DNA of 7,147 nucleotides from Kordiimonadaceae bacterium (GCA_014238195.1 JABABO010000109.1:1-7147); one strand, 5' to 3'; counted from the stretch's first letter, positions 1 to 6,054 are shown. Program-made: numbers and translations. Notes: a model not told the origin generated them from the sequence alone.

Positions 1-29
1 TGCGCTTAATTTAAACCAAGGGTGCTGTG

Positions 30-491
30 ATGGCGAGAGTGAAACATAATGCACGGGGTCAAGACGACATAACGCATACAGACGTCGTGACGAAAATCCG
101 CAGTGATATTGATGACAAAATCACCCCCGCGATCACGGCAATGGATACAAAACTTGACCGTTTTATTGAAGCGACCGCCCACGCCCAAGGCCAACAAAAG
201 GAGTTTGAGAAAGTCGTGAAAAACCGTTTAAAAAACTTGGAAGGCACGATGACTGCCCACGAGGGCGCGATTGGCAAACTAACGGGCACAATCGAAACAT
301 CCAATCACTTGCTCACCGAAGTGTTACCGATTCTGAGCAAAGCACCCACCATCACACCTGGGGTGATTGATAAAGTCTCAGTCCGCTTATCATTGGTGAT
401 AATTTTGGTGTCGGTTTTGGGGGTAGTGATGCTGGGCGCGGGGCTGTCGGGTGACGACATTAAAGCCATCCGCGATATTGTGACAAAATAA
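30..491 (+). CDS. Coiled-coil protein with C-terminal membrane anchor, lysis or virion accessory
   Basis: The start is taken as ATG at 30 because AAGGG at 18-22 lies seven bases upstream; a GTG at 27 is in frame but too close to that site. Numbering from the GTG, residues 1-110 are polar and heptad-like (for example KLDRFIEATAHAQ and FEKVVKNRLKNLEG), so probably a coiled coil. A single hydrophobic segment follows at about 119-140 (LSLVIILVSVLGVVML), then a short charged tail. This coil-then-anchor arrangement is the layout of XhlA-like lysis accessory proteins, and the next two genes (holin candidate, endopeptidase) fit such a setting, but I recognise no family signature. A tail-associated membrane protein is an alternative. 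It ends one base before the next start codon, so the two are probably co-translated. Confidence 0.75.
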   Translation: MARVKHNARGQDDITHTDVVTKIRSDIDDKITPAITAMDTKLDRFIEATAHAQGQQKEFEKVVKNRLKNLEGTMTAHEGAIGKLTGTIETSNHLLTEVLPILSKAPTITPGVIDKVSVRLSLVIILVSVLGVVMLGAGLSGDDIKAIRDIVTK

Positions 492-492
492 T

Positions 493-720
493 ATGAAACC
501 TTCATTTACTGCCACACGGCGCATGACTTGGTTTGTCATGATCGCGGGCTTTGGCCTGTGCGCCTTTGCCATCCACACAATGGGGGCGGAGGCTGGCACA
601 GCGTTGGTTGTTGCTTTGCCTGTGCTGTTCGGCATTCCGATGTCTTATGCCGCCATCACCAATAAACGCGAAACCGACTTTGAAAAACAACACGAAAAAC
701 AAAACGAGAAAGAAAGGTAA
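493..720 (+). CDS. Small two-helix membrane protein, probable holin
   Basis: This 75-residue protein has two predicted membrane helices, about residues 11-29 (MTWFVMIAGFGLCAFAI) and 33-55 (EAGTALVVALPVLFGIPMSY), separated by a very short turn. A strongly charged tail (KRETDFEKQHEKQNEKER) follows. Size, hairpin topology and charged C-terminus are those of class II phage holins, which permeabilise the inner membrane so that the endolysin can reach the wall. The position directly before the endopeptidase supports this. No good Shine-Dalgarno site precedes the ATG, and the upstream stop codon ends one base earlier, so it is probably translated by coupling. The tail carries a near-perfect 12-base duplication at 682-705 (EKQH/EKQN). 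The holin role is inferred from topology and context only. Confidence 0.8.
   Translation: MKPSFTATRRMTWFVMIAGFGLCAFAIHTMGAEAGTALVVALPVLFGIPMSYAAITNKRETDFEKQHEKQNEKER
682..705 (+). repeat. 12-base tandem repeat in the holin tail
   Basis: GAAAAACAACAC and GAAAAACAAAAC are adjacent and in frame, encoding EKQH and EKQN. A partial third copy (GAGAAA) follows. The repeat lengthens the charged cytoplasmic tail. Confidence 0.75.
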
Positions 721-725
721 ATAAA

Positions 726-1160
726 ATGACACAGAATAGCTATTCCTTTGGGAAAGCGTCCTTGCGGCGCTTGGCAGAGTGCCACCCGCAACTGCAACAT
801 GTGATGCGGCGGGTCATCCAGCACCGCGACTGTGCCATTGTGTGCGGCTTTAGGGGTAAGGAGGCGCAGAACACTGCCTTTGCAGAGGGGAAATCAAAAC
901 TACAGTTTCCTGAGAGCAAACATAATCAAACACCCGCGCTGGCCGTTGACGTGGTGCCGTGGCCTGAAAAATGGGCGAGCGAAGCGGCTTTCACCGAGCT
1001 AGCCGAGATTATCCGCCGTGAAGCAAAATCCATCGATGTGCGGCTGCGGTGGGGCGGTGACTGGGACAGTGACGGCGACCGCACAGACCAGCAGTTTCAT
1101 GACCTACCACACTGGGAACTGGCACTAGGGGAGCTGGCATTAGGGAAATCAACAACCTGA
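726..1160 (+). CDS. M15-family zinc peptidase, probable phage endolysin (peptidoglycan endopeptidase)
   Basis: This protein very likely cleaves peptide stems of peptidoglycan, as the L-alanyl-D-glutamate peptidases of the T5 endolysin type do. Visible landmarks are GFRGKEAQN at 41-49 (conserved Arg43), SKH at 64-66 with zinc ligand His66, ALAVDVVPWP at 71-80 with zinc ligand Asp75, WGGDWDSDGD at 109-118, and HDLPHWEL at 125-132 with catalytic Asp126 and zinc ligand His129. The D-x-x-H spacing matches the catalytic and metal-ligand pair known for this family. Its 144 residues are close to the usual length of stand-alone M15 endolysins. There is no signal peptide, so export would depend on the holin. 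AAAGG at 713-717 gives good spacing to the ATG. The end of the protein is a 15-base duplication (ELALG-ELALG, 1116-1145) just past the core. Confidence 0.93.
   Translation: MTQNSYSFGKASLRRLAECHPQLQHVMRRVIQHRDCAIVCGFRGKEAQNTAFAEGKSKLQFPESKHNQTPALAVDVVPWPEKWASEAAFTELAEIIRREAKSIDVRLRWGGDWDSDGDRTDQQFHDLPHWELALGELALGKSTT
1116..1145 (+). repeat. 15-base tandem duplication at the endolysin C-terminus
   Basis: GAACTGGCACTAGGG is followed directly by GAGCTGGCATTAGGG, identical at 13 of 15 bases and encoding ELALG twice. It lies immediately after the final conserved M15 motif (PHWEL), so it extends the protein without touching the catalytic core. Confidence 0.85.
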
Positions 1161-1170
1161 GCTAAATGGA

Positions 1171-1209
1171 CAAAACAGTTTTGCGCAGGCTTGAATGTCC
1201 CGCCTGTGC
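1171..1209 (+). other. Two adjoining inverted repeats downstream of the endolysin
   Basis: CAAAAC (1171-1176) and GTTTTG (1178-1183) form a perfect 6-base inverted repeat around one A. Directly next to it, GCGCAGGC (1183-1190) can pair with GCCTGTGC (1202-1209) over eight base pairs with one G-U, leaving an 11-base loop. Neither is followed by a T run. They could be RNA-processing or stabilising hairpins, or protein sites, preceding the true terminator. Confidence 0.5.
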
Positions 1210-1214
1210 CACCT

Positions 1215-1247
1215 AGCCCGAAAGCTTTATCGCTGCGGGCTTTTTTT
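1215..1247 (+). terminator. Rho-independent terminator after the lysis genes
   Basis: AGCCCG at 1215-1220 pairs perfectly with CGGGCT at 1236-1241, with extra inner pairing AGC (1223-1225) with GCT (1232-1234). The stem runs straight into seven Ts at 1241-1247. It lies in the 107-base gap between the endolysin and the next gene and would end or attenuate transcription from the lysis cassette. No convincing promoter is visible between it and the 1268 start, so partial read-through is plausible. Confidence 0.85.
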
Positions 1248-1267
1248 ATTCTGAAAGGATTCAGATC

Positions 1268-1819
1268 ATGAATTTTCTGCTTGAAGTTTTTGGCAGTGCG
1301 GGCTTTGGCAGCATCATCGGCGGCGTGTTCGGCTGGATGGGCAAGCGTGAAGAACGTAAATTACTGTCGGAAAAAAACCACCATGCCCTGAGCATGCTGC
1401 AGGCCAAAACCGAAGCCACCCTGCAAGTGGCGCAAATGGGTATCGATCAAGCCAAAGTCGCGGGTGAATTGCTGGTTGAGAAAATCGACGCCGAGGCCTT
1501 TAACACAAGCCAGAAGGCCACATCAAAGTTTGCCGATACGATCAAAAGCTTGGTGCGGCCTGTGATTTTAGGGCTGTTGATGTTTCAGACTTACCAAATA
1601 TTAACCGCGCTTGAGACACTAACGGGCGGGCTTGAAGCCATCCCCGCAAGCGATTTGATCGCGCTTTATAAAATCGTTGTTTTATCGGTCACGGGCCTAA
1701 CGGCCACGGCGGTGGGTTGGTATTTCGCCACACGGTCAAGCAAGCAATTTGACCGCTTATTAGACCGTCAAACGCCGCGCGACATCGATGCCACCCTTTT
1801 AACAAAAGCTAAAAAATAA
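1268..1819 (+). CDS. Three-segment membrane protein, 3TM holin-like
   Basis: The N-terminus is a Gly-rich hydrophobic stretch (FGSAGFGSIIGGVFGWM, residues 8-24) ending in charged KREERKLL. A polar helical middle of about 27-95 follows, then two clear hydrophobic segments at about 97-115 (RPVILGLLMFQTYQIL) and 131-155 (ending TATAVGWYFATRS). The Arg-Pro entry to the second segment and the aromatic W-Y-F before Thr-Arg-Ser resemble the three-helix holin family known from alphaproteobacterial phages and gene-transfer agents (GTA_holin_3TM) and related podovirus proteins, as far as I can judge by eye. It is longer than a minimal holin because of the helical insert. Its place at the head of the structural-type block, behind a terminator, leaves a virion or ejection role open. 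AAGGA at 1255-1259 fixes the start. Confidence 0.82.
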   Translation: MNFLLEVFGSAGFGSIIGGVFGWMGKREERKLLSEKNHHALSMLQAKTEATLQVAQMGIDQAKVAGELLVEKIDAEAFNTSQKATSKFADTIKSLVRPVILGLLMFQTYQILTALETLTGGLEAIPASDLIALYKIVVLSVTGLTATAVGWYFATRSSKQFDRLLDRQTPRDIDATLLTKAKK

Positions 1820-1829
1820 GGAGAAGACC

Positions 1830-3005
1830 ATGCGAAGTAACAGCAGAGGCCGCTATTCAGAGCACGACCGCGAACCCCAATTTCAGGAACCCGTGATGCA
1901 GTCATCCCCTGGTACTGTGCGGGGTTATGCCTTTACCCCTAATTCAAGGACGGCATCCAGAACGCCCCCTAAAGCCACACCAAAGGCATTGCCTAACACT
2001 GGGCCTAAAACTGGGCCTAAAACTGGGCCTAACACTGCTGCTAAAACTGCGGCAAAAACAACAGCAAAAGCAGCCGTGCCACAAACGCCAAAGCAAACGC
2101 CAACCGCGAATGTCCAGAAACCAGTGCAGAAACCAGTGCAGAAACCAGTACAGAAAGCAGTGCAGGCAAACGCCGCCGCAGGGCAAAAACCAAAGGGTTT
2201 TTTTCAGCCCCAAGCGCGAACACCCACGCCTGCCCAGGAAGGCCAGAAAGGCCAGAAAGCCCAAAAGCCACAAAACAAGCCACAAAGCAGGCCACCAACT
2301 ATTCCAAAGGCCCCAACTGTCGAGGATAGCTTAGATAGTTTGCTGTCCAAGGATAGCGACTATATGACCCGCGCCCGACACCAAGGGGAAGTCACTGCGG
2401 CAAGCCGTGGTTTGATGAATAGCAGCATGGCAGGGCGTGCGGGTGAAGCCGCTGCGATTGATGCGGCACTGCCCATTGCTTCGCAGGATAGCGGCCAAGC
2501 CCATGACCGCACCATGCAAGCACAGGACCAGCAACATGCAACACAGTTAGCAAGGCAATCCGATCAAGCGGCGCGGCAACGCTTACAGGCCGAGCTTCAA
2601 AACCGCACGGATATTTCTAACGCCGACCGACAAGCGACCTTTGACCGTTTGGAAGCGCAGATCCGCAGCAATGAAGACCTAGCCGCCATGGACGTGCAGG
2701 CGCGGCTTGATCAAATCGGCATTGAGCTTGATGCCAGTGAAAAAAACCAGGCTATGGCGACGATTGTGCAGTCAGGGTCGAATTATTCCAATGTCATGTC
2801 AAATATTGCTGCCAACCCTGAAATTCCTGCCAGTACGCGGACGCAAATGCAAAATAATGCACGGCGGCAGTATGAAGATGAAATGGGGATGATTGCAGCG
2901 CTGAGCAGTGTGGAACTGAGCTGGTCGTCATCCCAGGCCGCAGCCCCTAGCGTGCCTAATATCCCCGCAAACTTCGGCTTTAATGGCTTTGGGTCTTATC
3001 GATAG
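1830..3005 (+). CDS. Low-complexity Lys/Pro/Gln-rich N-terminus with helical C-terminus, probable virion protein
   Basis: The first 165 residues are low complexity, rich in Pro, Lys, Gln, Thr and Ala. They include 4-residue repeats (NTGP/KTGP/KTAA at 56-79, VQKP at 95-112) and a GQK run at 138-146. From about 165 the protein changes character: VEDSLDSLLSKDSDYMTRAR, then RGLMNSSMAGRAGEAAAIDAA at about 193-213 with Gly-Leu-Met-Asn-Ser-Ser-Met at its centre, then a long Gln/Ala/Asp-rich helical stretch at about 215-310. The Asn-Ser-Ser-Met-Ala segment followed by a helical tail is, from memory, seen in structural-region proteins of podovirus-like phages. I cannot name a family or function. TAAGGAG places the Shine-Dalgarno site over the upstream stop codon, six bases from the ATG. 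The cationic disordered half could bind nucleic acid, but that is inference. Confidence 0.8.
   Translation: MRSNSRGRYSEHDREPQFQEPVMQSSPGTVRGYAFTPNSRTASRTPPKATPKALPNTGPKTGPKTGPNTAAKTAAKTTAKAAVPQTPKQTPTANVQKPVQKPVQKPVQKAVQANAAAGQKPKGFFQPQARTPTPAQEGQKGQKAQKPQNKPQSRPPTIPKAPTVEDSLDSLLSKDSDYMTRARHQGEVTAASRGLMNSSMAGRAGEAAAIDAALPIASQDSGQAHDRTMQAQDQQHATQLARQSDQAARQRLQAELQNRTDISNADRQATFDRLEAQIRSNEDLAAMDVQARLDQIGIELDASEKNQAMATIVQSGSNYSNVMSNIAANPEIPASTRTQMQNNARRQYEDEMGMIAALSSVELSWSSSQAAAPSVPNIPANFGFNGFGSYR
1995..2066 (+). repeat. Six 12-base tandem repeats encoding NTGP/KTGP/KTAA
   Basis: Units start at 1995, 2007, 2019, 2031, 2043 and 2055. Copies two and three are identical (AAAACTGGGCCT), while the outer ones drift, giving a central conserved core and degraded edges. 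The array encodes residues 56-79 of the protein starting at 1830. Confidence 0.9.
2112..2165 (+). repeat. 12-base tandem repeats encoding VQKP
   Basis: Four and a half copies of GTGCAGAAACCA-like units start at 2112, 2124, 2136, 2148 and 2160, with two identical central copies. They encode residues 95-112. Their sequence is unrelated to the array at 1995, so they arose separately, though with the same unit length. Confidence 0.9.
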
Positions 3006-3014
3006 GGGGCCTGA

Positions 3015-3506
3015 ATGCAGATTGAAAAAGCAAAATACACCGATATGCCTGCGCTTTTGGCGCTGGCAAAGGATATGCACAAACGGTCAAAGTACAGCGC
3101 CCTTACCCTTGTTGAGCGGCGCTTTAAGGCGTTGGTGATCGATGCAATCCGTGTGCACCCTAAGCAAGGTTGCTTGTTTGTTGCGCGCGAAACTGTGGGC
3201 GTAAGCGGGTTTATTCTGGGGACGGTGGACACTGTTTACGGGATAACCGCCGAGACCTACGCCACAGATTTATTTTTTTATGTGAAAGCGGGGGCAAGCC
3301 CCCATGCCGCTAGCAAGTTGCTGGCCGCCTTTATGTCGTGGGCGCATGACCATAGCGGTGCTGTGGAAATACGCCTTGGAATAACCGATGCCATCGCCGC
3401 GCCTGAACGGGCGGCCAAGCTGTACGCACGGGCTGGATTAAAACCCGCGGGCTTGATGATGGCAACACCCATTAGAAAGGACACCAGCAATGAGCGGTGT
3501 GATTAA
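3015..3506 (+). CDS. GNAT-like N-acetyltransferase in the virion block
   Basis: The fold fits a GNAT acetyltransferase, which transfers an acetyl group from acetyl-CoA to an amine. MQIEKAKYTDMPALLALAK is a typical first strand and helix. CLFVARETVGVSGFILGTVD (53-72) gives paired central strands, and ATDLFFYVKAG (83-93) is strand four. PHAASKLLAAFMSWA (96-110) is the cofactor-binding helix, VEIRLGIT (117-124) strand five, and AAKLYARAGLKPAG (133-146), with Tyr137, the last helix and turn. The usual R/Q-x-x-G-x-G/A pyrophosphate loop is degenerate here (GASPHAAS), so activity is uncertain. GNAT genes of this kind occur among phage structural genes, but their substrate is generally unknown. A G-rich site at 3005-3009 precedes the ATG. 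The 3' end overlaps the next gene by 17 bases. Confidence 0.82.
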   Translation: MQIEKAKYTDMPALLALAKDMHKRSKYSALTLVERRFKALVIDAIRVHPKQGCLFVARETVGVSGFILGTVDTVYGITAETYATDLFFYVKAGASPHAASKLLAAFMSWAHDHSGAVEIRLGITDAIAAPERAAKLYARAGLKPAGLMMATPIRKDTSNERCD

Positions 3507-4371
3507 GAAAGTCGGCAAAGCTTTTAAAAAAGTTGCCAAAGTCGTGAAGAAAGTTGCGCCTTATGCGCTGGCGATTGGGGCGGTGGTATTTACCGCAGGC
3601 GCAGCGCTGGGCGTTGGGGCGATGGCTGGTGGATGGGGGGCGGCGGCTTCCGCAATGACATCCAGTGTCGGGTTATCGGGAACGCTGGGCGGTATTGTCA
3701 CGGGCGCGGTGACCCAAGCGGGTTACGGTGCCGTGATTGGTGCGGCCACCAGTGCGGTGACAGGCGGCGACTGGAAGGCGGGCCTGAAATCAGGGGCCTT
3801 GGTCGGCGCAGTAACAGGCGGTGCGCTGGGCGGTATGGGAATGGAATATGACCCCCTTAAAGGCATTGGAACCGAAACACCGCCAGTGCCAAACACATCT
3901 GCAACTGGTGGGTCAACAAGTGGGACAACTGGTGGGGCCACAGGGGGGCAACGGTTTGGTGCGGGTGGACCTGGTGCCAGTAGTGGTTCAGGTATCAGTG
4001 GTTCAGGTGCGGGGATACCAGGACACGGGGCAGCGTCTATGACGAACGCTGGCACAAAAGCCCCTGGATTTTTCGGCAAAGGCGGCTGGTTAAACAATAA
4101 CCAAGCGCTTGCGGGCAGCGTCATTAGCGGCGTGGGGCAGGGCTTGATGGCATCGGGCGGTAGCTACCAAGACCGCCTTGATGCGATTGCGGGGAATTAC
4201 GGGGCTAATTACGGGGACAATACTGGGGGCAATAATCAGGCAAATTATGCGCGGTTTCAAGGGTTTGGTGCACCGCGCAGCTATGCAGCTACCCGAAGCA
4301 CACGCCCTGCCATAGGTCGGTTTGTACGCGATGAAAGTACAGGCCGTATGATTTTCACACGAGGAGACTAA
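3490..4371 (+). CDS. Gly-rich protein with cationic amphipathic N-terminus, candidate membrane-active ejection protein
   Basis: Residues 1-23 carry nine lysines in a regular pattern (IKKVGKAFKKVAKVVKKVAP), forming a cationic amphipathic helix that runs into a hydrophobic segment at 24-47 (YALAIGAVVFTAGAALGVGA). Glycine-zipper-like stretches follow at about 62-117 (GTLGGIVTGAV, GALVGAVTGGALGGMG). Residues 130-185 are a Gly/Ser/Thr-rich linker with small duplications, and a C-terminal part (GWLNNNQALAGSVISGVGQG, 199-218) looks ordered. The combination suggests a membrane-inserting virion protein, such as one helping DNA cross the cell envelope, but I recognise no named family. AAAGGA at 3476-3481 sits eight bases before the ATG, inside the end of the GNAT gene, so the two are coupled. 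Confidence 0.82.
   Translation: MSGVIKKVGKAFKKVAKVVKKVAPYALAIGAVVFTAGAALGVGAMAGGWGAAASAMTSSVGLSGTLGGIVTGAVTQAGYGAVIGAATSAVTGGDWKAGLKSGALVGAVTGGALGGMGMEYDPLKGIGTETPPVPNTSATGGSTSGTTGGATGGQRFGAGGPGASSGSGISGSGAGIPGHGAASMTNAGTKAPGFFGKGGWLNNNQALAGSVISGVGQGLMASGGSYQDRLDAIAGNYGANYGDNTGGNNQANYARFQGFGAPRSYAATRSTRPAIGRFVRDESTGRMIFTRGD
3982..4011 (+). repeat. 15-base tandem repeat in the Gly-rich linker
   Basis: AGTGGTTCAGGTATC at 3982-3996 is followed by AGTGGTTCAGGTGCG at 3997-4011, identical over the first 12 bases. It encodes SGSGI and SGSGA in the linker of the protein starting at 3490. Confidence 0.75.
4195..4218 (+). repeat. 12-base tandem repeat encoding NYGA/NYGD
   Basis: AATTACGGGGCT and AATTACGGGGAC are adjacent and differ only in the last two bases. 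They lie in the C-terminal part of the Gly-rich protein, around residues 236-243. Confidence 0.75.
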
Positions 4372-4374
4372 ACA

Positions 4375-4995
4375 ATGTTCGCACCACCAGAAAAAGAACA
4401 GCTACAGGGGCAACAGTTAAGGGGGCAACTGGGACAGGGACACCAAGACCCTGAATCTAATGCCAACCCTGAATCTAATGCCAGCCCTGAATCTAATCTC
4501 AGCCCTGAATCAAATGTCAGCGCAGACGAACAAGCCCAGTATGACGAATTTGTCACCAATGGCCAAACGCTGATTTACAGCGATGCAGCCATGCAACATA
4601 TCCTGCCAAAAATCACCAAGGCTGGCGATATAAAGGACGGGCTGGCGCAAGCGCTGGTGACACTGGTGTTGCAACTGCAATCATCGGCCAAAAACAAAGG
4701 CACTGAGATCAGTTCAGACGTTTTGCTGCACGGCGCGCAGGAAATTTTGGAAATCATGGTTGATGTTGTCGAAGTCATAAGGGGTGCCGAGATTAGCCCA
4801 GACGATATGGAAGGGGCGCTGTACCGTGCCATGGATATATGGCGGGAGCGCGAAGAAAGTGCAGGCACGCTGGACAAGACATCGATCGATGAAGACTGGC
4901 AAAGCCTGCAACAGGCCGATGCTGAGGGCCGCTTAGCCAATATGATACAGGGATTAAACACTCAGGGATTAAACAAACAAGGAGTAAACCAATGA
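4375..4995 (+). CDS. Acidic helical protein with N-terminal PESN repeats, probable virion-associated protein
   Basis: An N-terminal Gln-rich stretch (1-24) is followed by four PESN-type hexapeptides at 26-49. A predicted helical domain covers about 50-190: DEQAQYDEFVTNGQTLIYSD, then GLAQALVTLVLQLQSSAK, SSDVLLHGAQEILEIMVDVV and DDMEGALYRAMDIWREREE. The long amphipathic helices, the Leu-His-Gly-x-x-Glu-Ile-Leu segment and the EGALYRAMDIWRE segment resemble, from memory, an uncharacterised protein often found in the same part of podovirus-like genomes. I cannot assign a function. The protein is acidic with no signal peptide or membrane segment, so a soluble virion component or chaperone is possible. 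GAGGAG at 4361-4366 is well placed, three bases separate it from the upstream stop, and it overlaps the next gene by four bases (ATGA). Confidence 0.8.
   Translation: MFAPPEKEQLQGQQLRGQLGQGHQDPESNANPESNASPESNLSPESNVSADEQAQYDEFVTNGQTLIYSDAAMQHILPKITKAGDIKDGLAQALVTLVLQLQSSAKNKGTEISSDVLLHGAQEILEIMVDVVEVIRGAEISPDDMEGALYRAMDIWREREESAGTLDKTSIDEDWQSLQQADAEGRLANMIQGLNTQGLNKQGVNQ
4450..4521 (+). repeat. Four 18-base tandem repeats encoding PESNxx
   Basis: Units start at 4450, 4468, 4486 and 4504 and encode PESNAN, PESNAS, PESNLS and PESNVS. The CCTGAATCTAATG core is almost unchanged in the first three copies, with mostly third-base or last-codon changes, indicating recent expansion. Confidence 0.9.
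4951..4992 (+). repeat. 15-base repeats whose last copy supplies the next gene's ribosome site
   Basis: GGATTAAACACTCAG (4951) and GGATTAAACAAACAA (4966) are followed by the shorter GGAGTAAACCAA (4981), encoding GLNTQ, GLNKQ and GVNQ at the protein's end. The T-to-G change in the last copy, together with the preceding AA, makes AAGGAG at 4979-4984, seven bases before the ATG at 4992. Confidence 0.8.
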
Positions 4996-6017
4996 GTAAA
5001 ATTTTAGGTGGCCTGCTGGCAGGCGTCGGCGCAGGGATGATTGCCAAGGACGGCTTTGCGCGGGAGGCATTCCGCAATCAACAGCATCAAAAACACCTTG
5101 ATGCGATCGAGCGCGGTAAAATTATCTACCAGAAGAACCAGCATGAATGGGAAGCCGAGCACCAGAAGCGAAAAGCCGAAGATGACAAGATGAATGCTGA
5201 AATTGCCGAGGCACGGCGGGTGAAAAGCCAAAATCAGCAACATACGAATAGGATGGAGCAAATCGGCGTAAGCCATCAGAATGATGTGGCGCTGAAAAAA
5301 ATGGACCAAACGTTCCGTGCTGACACCAACGCCAGCAAAGCCAGTGATCAGGCCTACGAAGATCACGCTAGGCGGAAACGGGAGACCATCAAACTTGCTG
5401 AGAAAGTACTTAACCCTACTGGATTTAAACCCCCCAGTCATGAAGCGCTTTTGGAAAAGGCAGAACAGCTGTGGCAAGATACCTATGGCAAAAGCCCAAC
5501 CGGCAATGCCTGGGAATTTGCCATAAGTGGTGCCAGTCAAGGCGGTGTAAGCCAAGGTGGTGTCAGTCAAGGCGGTGGCATTGGACCGTACAAGGGCAGA
5601 TATGGCTTGATGCCATCGCATACAATACCAGCCAAGCATAGGAATACGAGTGAACCTAGCACGCCAAAGCAAGATGGCAGTGAACCGTACAAGGGCAGAC
5701 ATGGCTTGATGCAATCGCATACCATACCAAGCAAGCATAGGAATACGGGCGGACTGGCAGCACGGCAAAATACAGGTGGCCAGACGGCGCCGCAGGCTGG
5801 CAGTGAACCGTACAAAGGCAGACATGGCTTGATGTCAAGGAGTAGCAGAGGTAATGGCCAAGGTACGGGTGGCCAGACGGCACAACAGGGTACGAGACCA
5901 GCCAATGGAATAGAATACGCTGAGCTTGCCCGAAAGATGATAGCCGAAGGTCAAAATCGTGAAGATGTTATTGCATATTTGCGTAATCGAGGCATCCCGA
6001 TTCCGCCTGACTTGTAA
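4992..6017 (+). CDS. Helical protein with C-terminal tandem YKGR repeats, probable virion protein
   Basis: The start is a Gly-rich, mildly hydrophobic segment (ILGGLLAGVGAGMIA, 4-18). Residues 20-160 are highly charged and helical, probably coiled coil (EWEAEHQKRKAEDDKMNAEI and onwards). Residues 180-195 are GVSQG repeats. Residues 198-280 carry a larger repeat: PYKGRxGLM occurs at 199-207, 232-240 and 273-281, the first two extended by SHTIPxKHRNT. The last 35 residues form a separate small module (ELARKMIAEGQNREDVIAYL then RNRGIPIPPDL) that looks like a helical hairpin. No family is recognised. A virion or ejection protein with a repetitive surface region is a reasonable guess from context. 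AAGGAG at 4979-4984 and the ATGA overlap indicate tight coupling to the upstream gene. It is the last gene of the dense block. Confidence 0.8.
   Translation: MSKILGGLLAGVGAGMIAKDGFAREAFRNQQHQKHLDAIERGKIIYQKNQHEWEAEHQKRKAEDDKMNAEIAEARRVKSQNQQHTNRMEQIGVSHQNDVALKKMDQTFRADTNASKASDQAYEDHARRKRETIKLAEKVLNPTGFKPPSHEALLEKAEQLWQDTYGKSPTGNAWEFAISGASQGGVSQGGVSQGGGIGPYKGRYGLMPSHTIPAKHRNTSEPSTPKQDGSEPYKGRHGLMQSHTIPSKHRNTGGLAARQNTGGQTAPQAGSEPYKGRHGLMSRSSRGNGQGTGGQTAQQGTRPANGIEYAELARKMIAEGQNREDVIAYLRNRGIPIPPDL
5529..5576 (+). repeat. Three 15-base repeats encoding GASQG/GVSQG
   Basis: Units beginning at 5529, 5544 and 5559 (GGCGGTGTAAGCCAA-like) encode GASQG, GVSQG and GVSQG and run straight into the larger repeat array. 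Differences between copies are mostly in third positions. Confidence 0.85.
5583..5877 (+). repeat. Three-copy large coding repeat (99 and 123 bases, plus a partial copy)
   Basis: Copies start at 5583, 5682 and 5805 with the shared core CCGTACAARGGCAGA followed by ATGGCTTGATG. Copies one and two remain alike for about 65 bases and then diverge. The tail of copy two and the end of copy three share GGTGGCCAGACGGC, so the array is a mosaic of two overlapping repeat units. All copies are in frame and encode the PYKGRxGLM repeat. Confidence 0.9.
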
Positions 6018-6026
6018 AATCAATGA

Positions 6027-6054
6027 TTGGGTGTATTGTCATACCCTGTTTAAT
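6027..6054 (+). promoter_or_regulatory. Weak promoter candidate with an internal inverted repeat
   Basis: TTGGGT (6027-6032) and TTTAAT (6049-6054, five of six matches to TATAAT) are 16 bases apart. GGGTGT at 6029-6034 and ATACCC at 6041-6046 form an inverted repeat across the spacer, where an operator could lie. The -35 match is poor, so this is tentative. Confidence 0.25.

Noticed and set aside
1995..2165. CRISPR-like array
   Set aside because: The units are 12 bases with no spacers and encode a continuous protein segment, so they are coding tandem repeats.
1927..2334. Overlapping open frames on both strands across the repeat region
   Set aside because: The 12-base repeats stay open in several frames automatically. 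Only the 1830 frame extends through the following non-repetitive helical region and has a strong ribosome site.
3723..4124. Pro-rich open frame on the minus strand
   Set aside because: It is the complement of the Gly-rich coding sequence (GGN codons read as CCN) and has no supporting start context.
5004..5825. A 273-codon open frame on the minus strand
   Set aside because: It lies wholly antisense to the 4992-6017 gene, which has a strong ribosome site and coupled start. The minus frame has irregular composition and no recognisable features, so it is most likely a by-product of the coding strand's repeats and codon bias.
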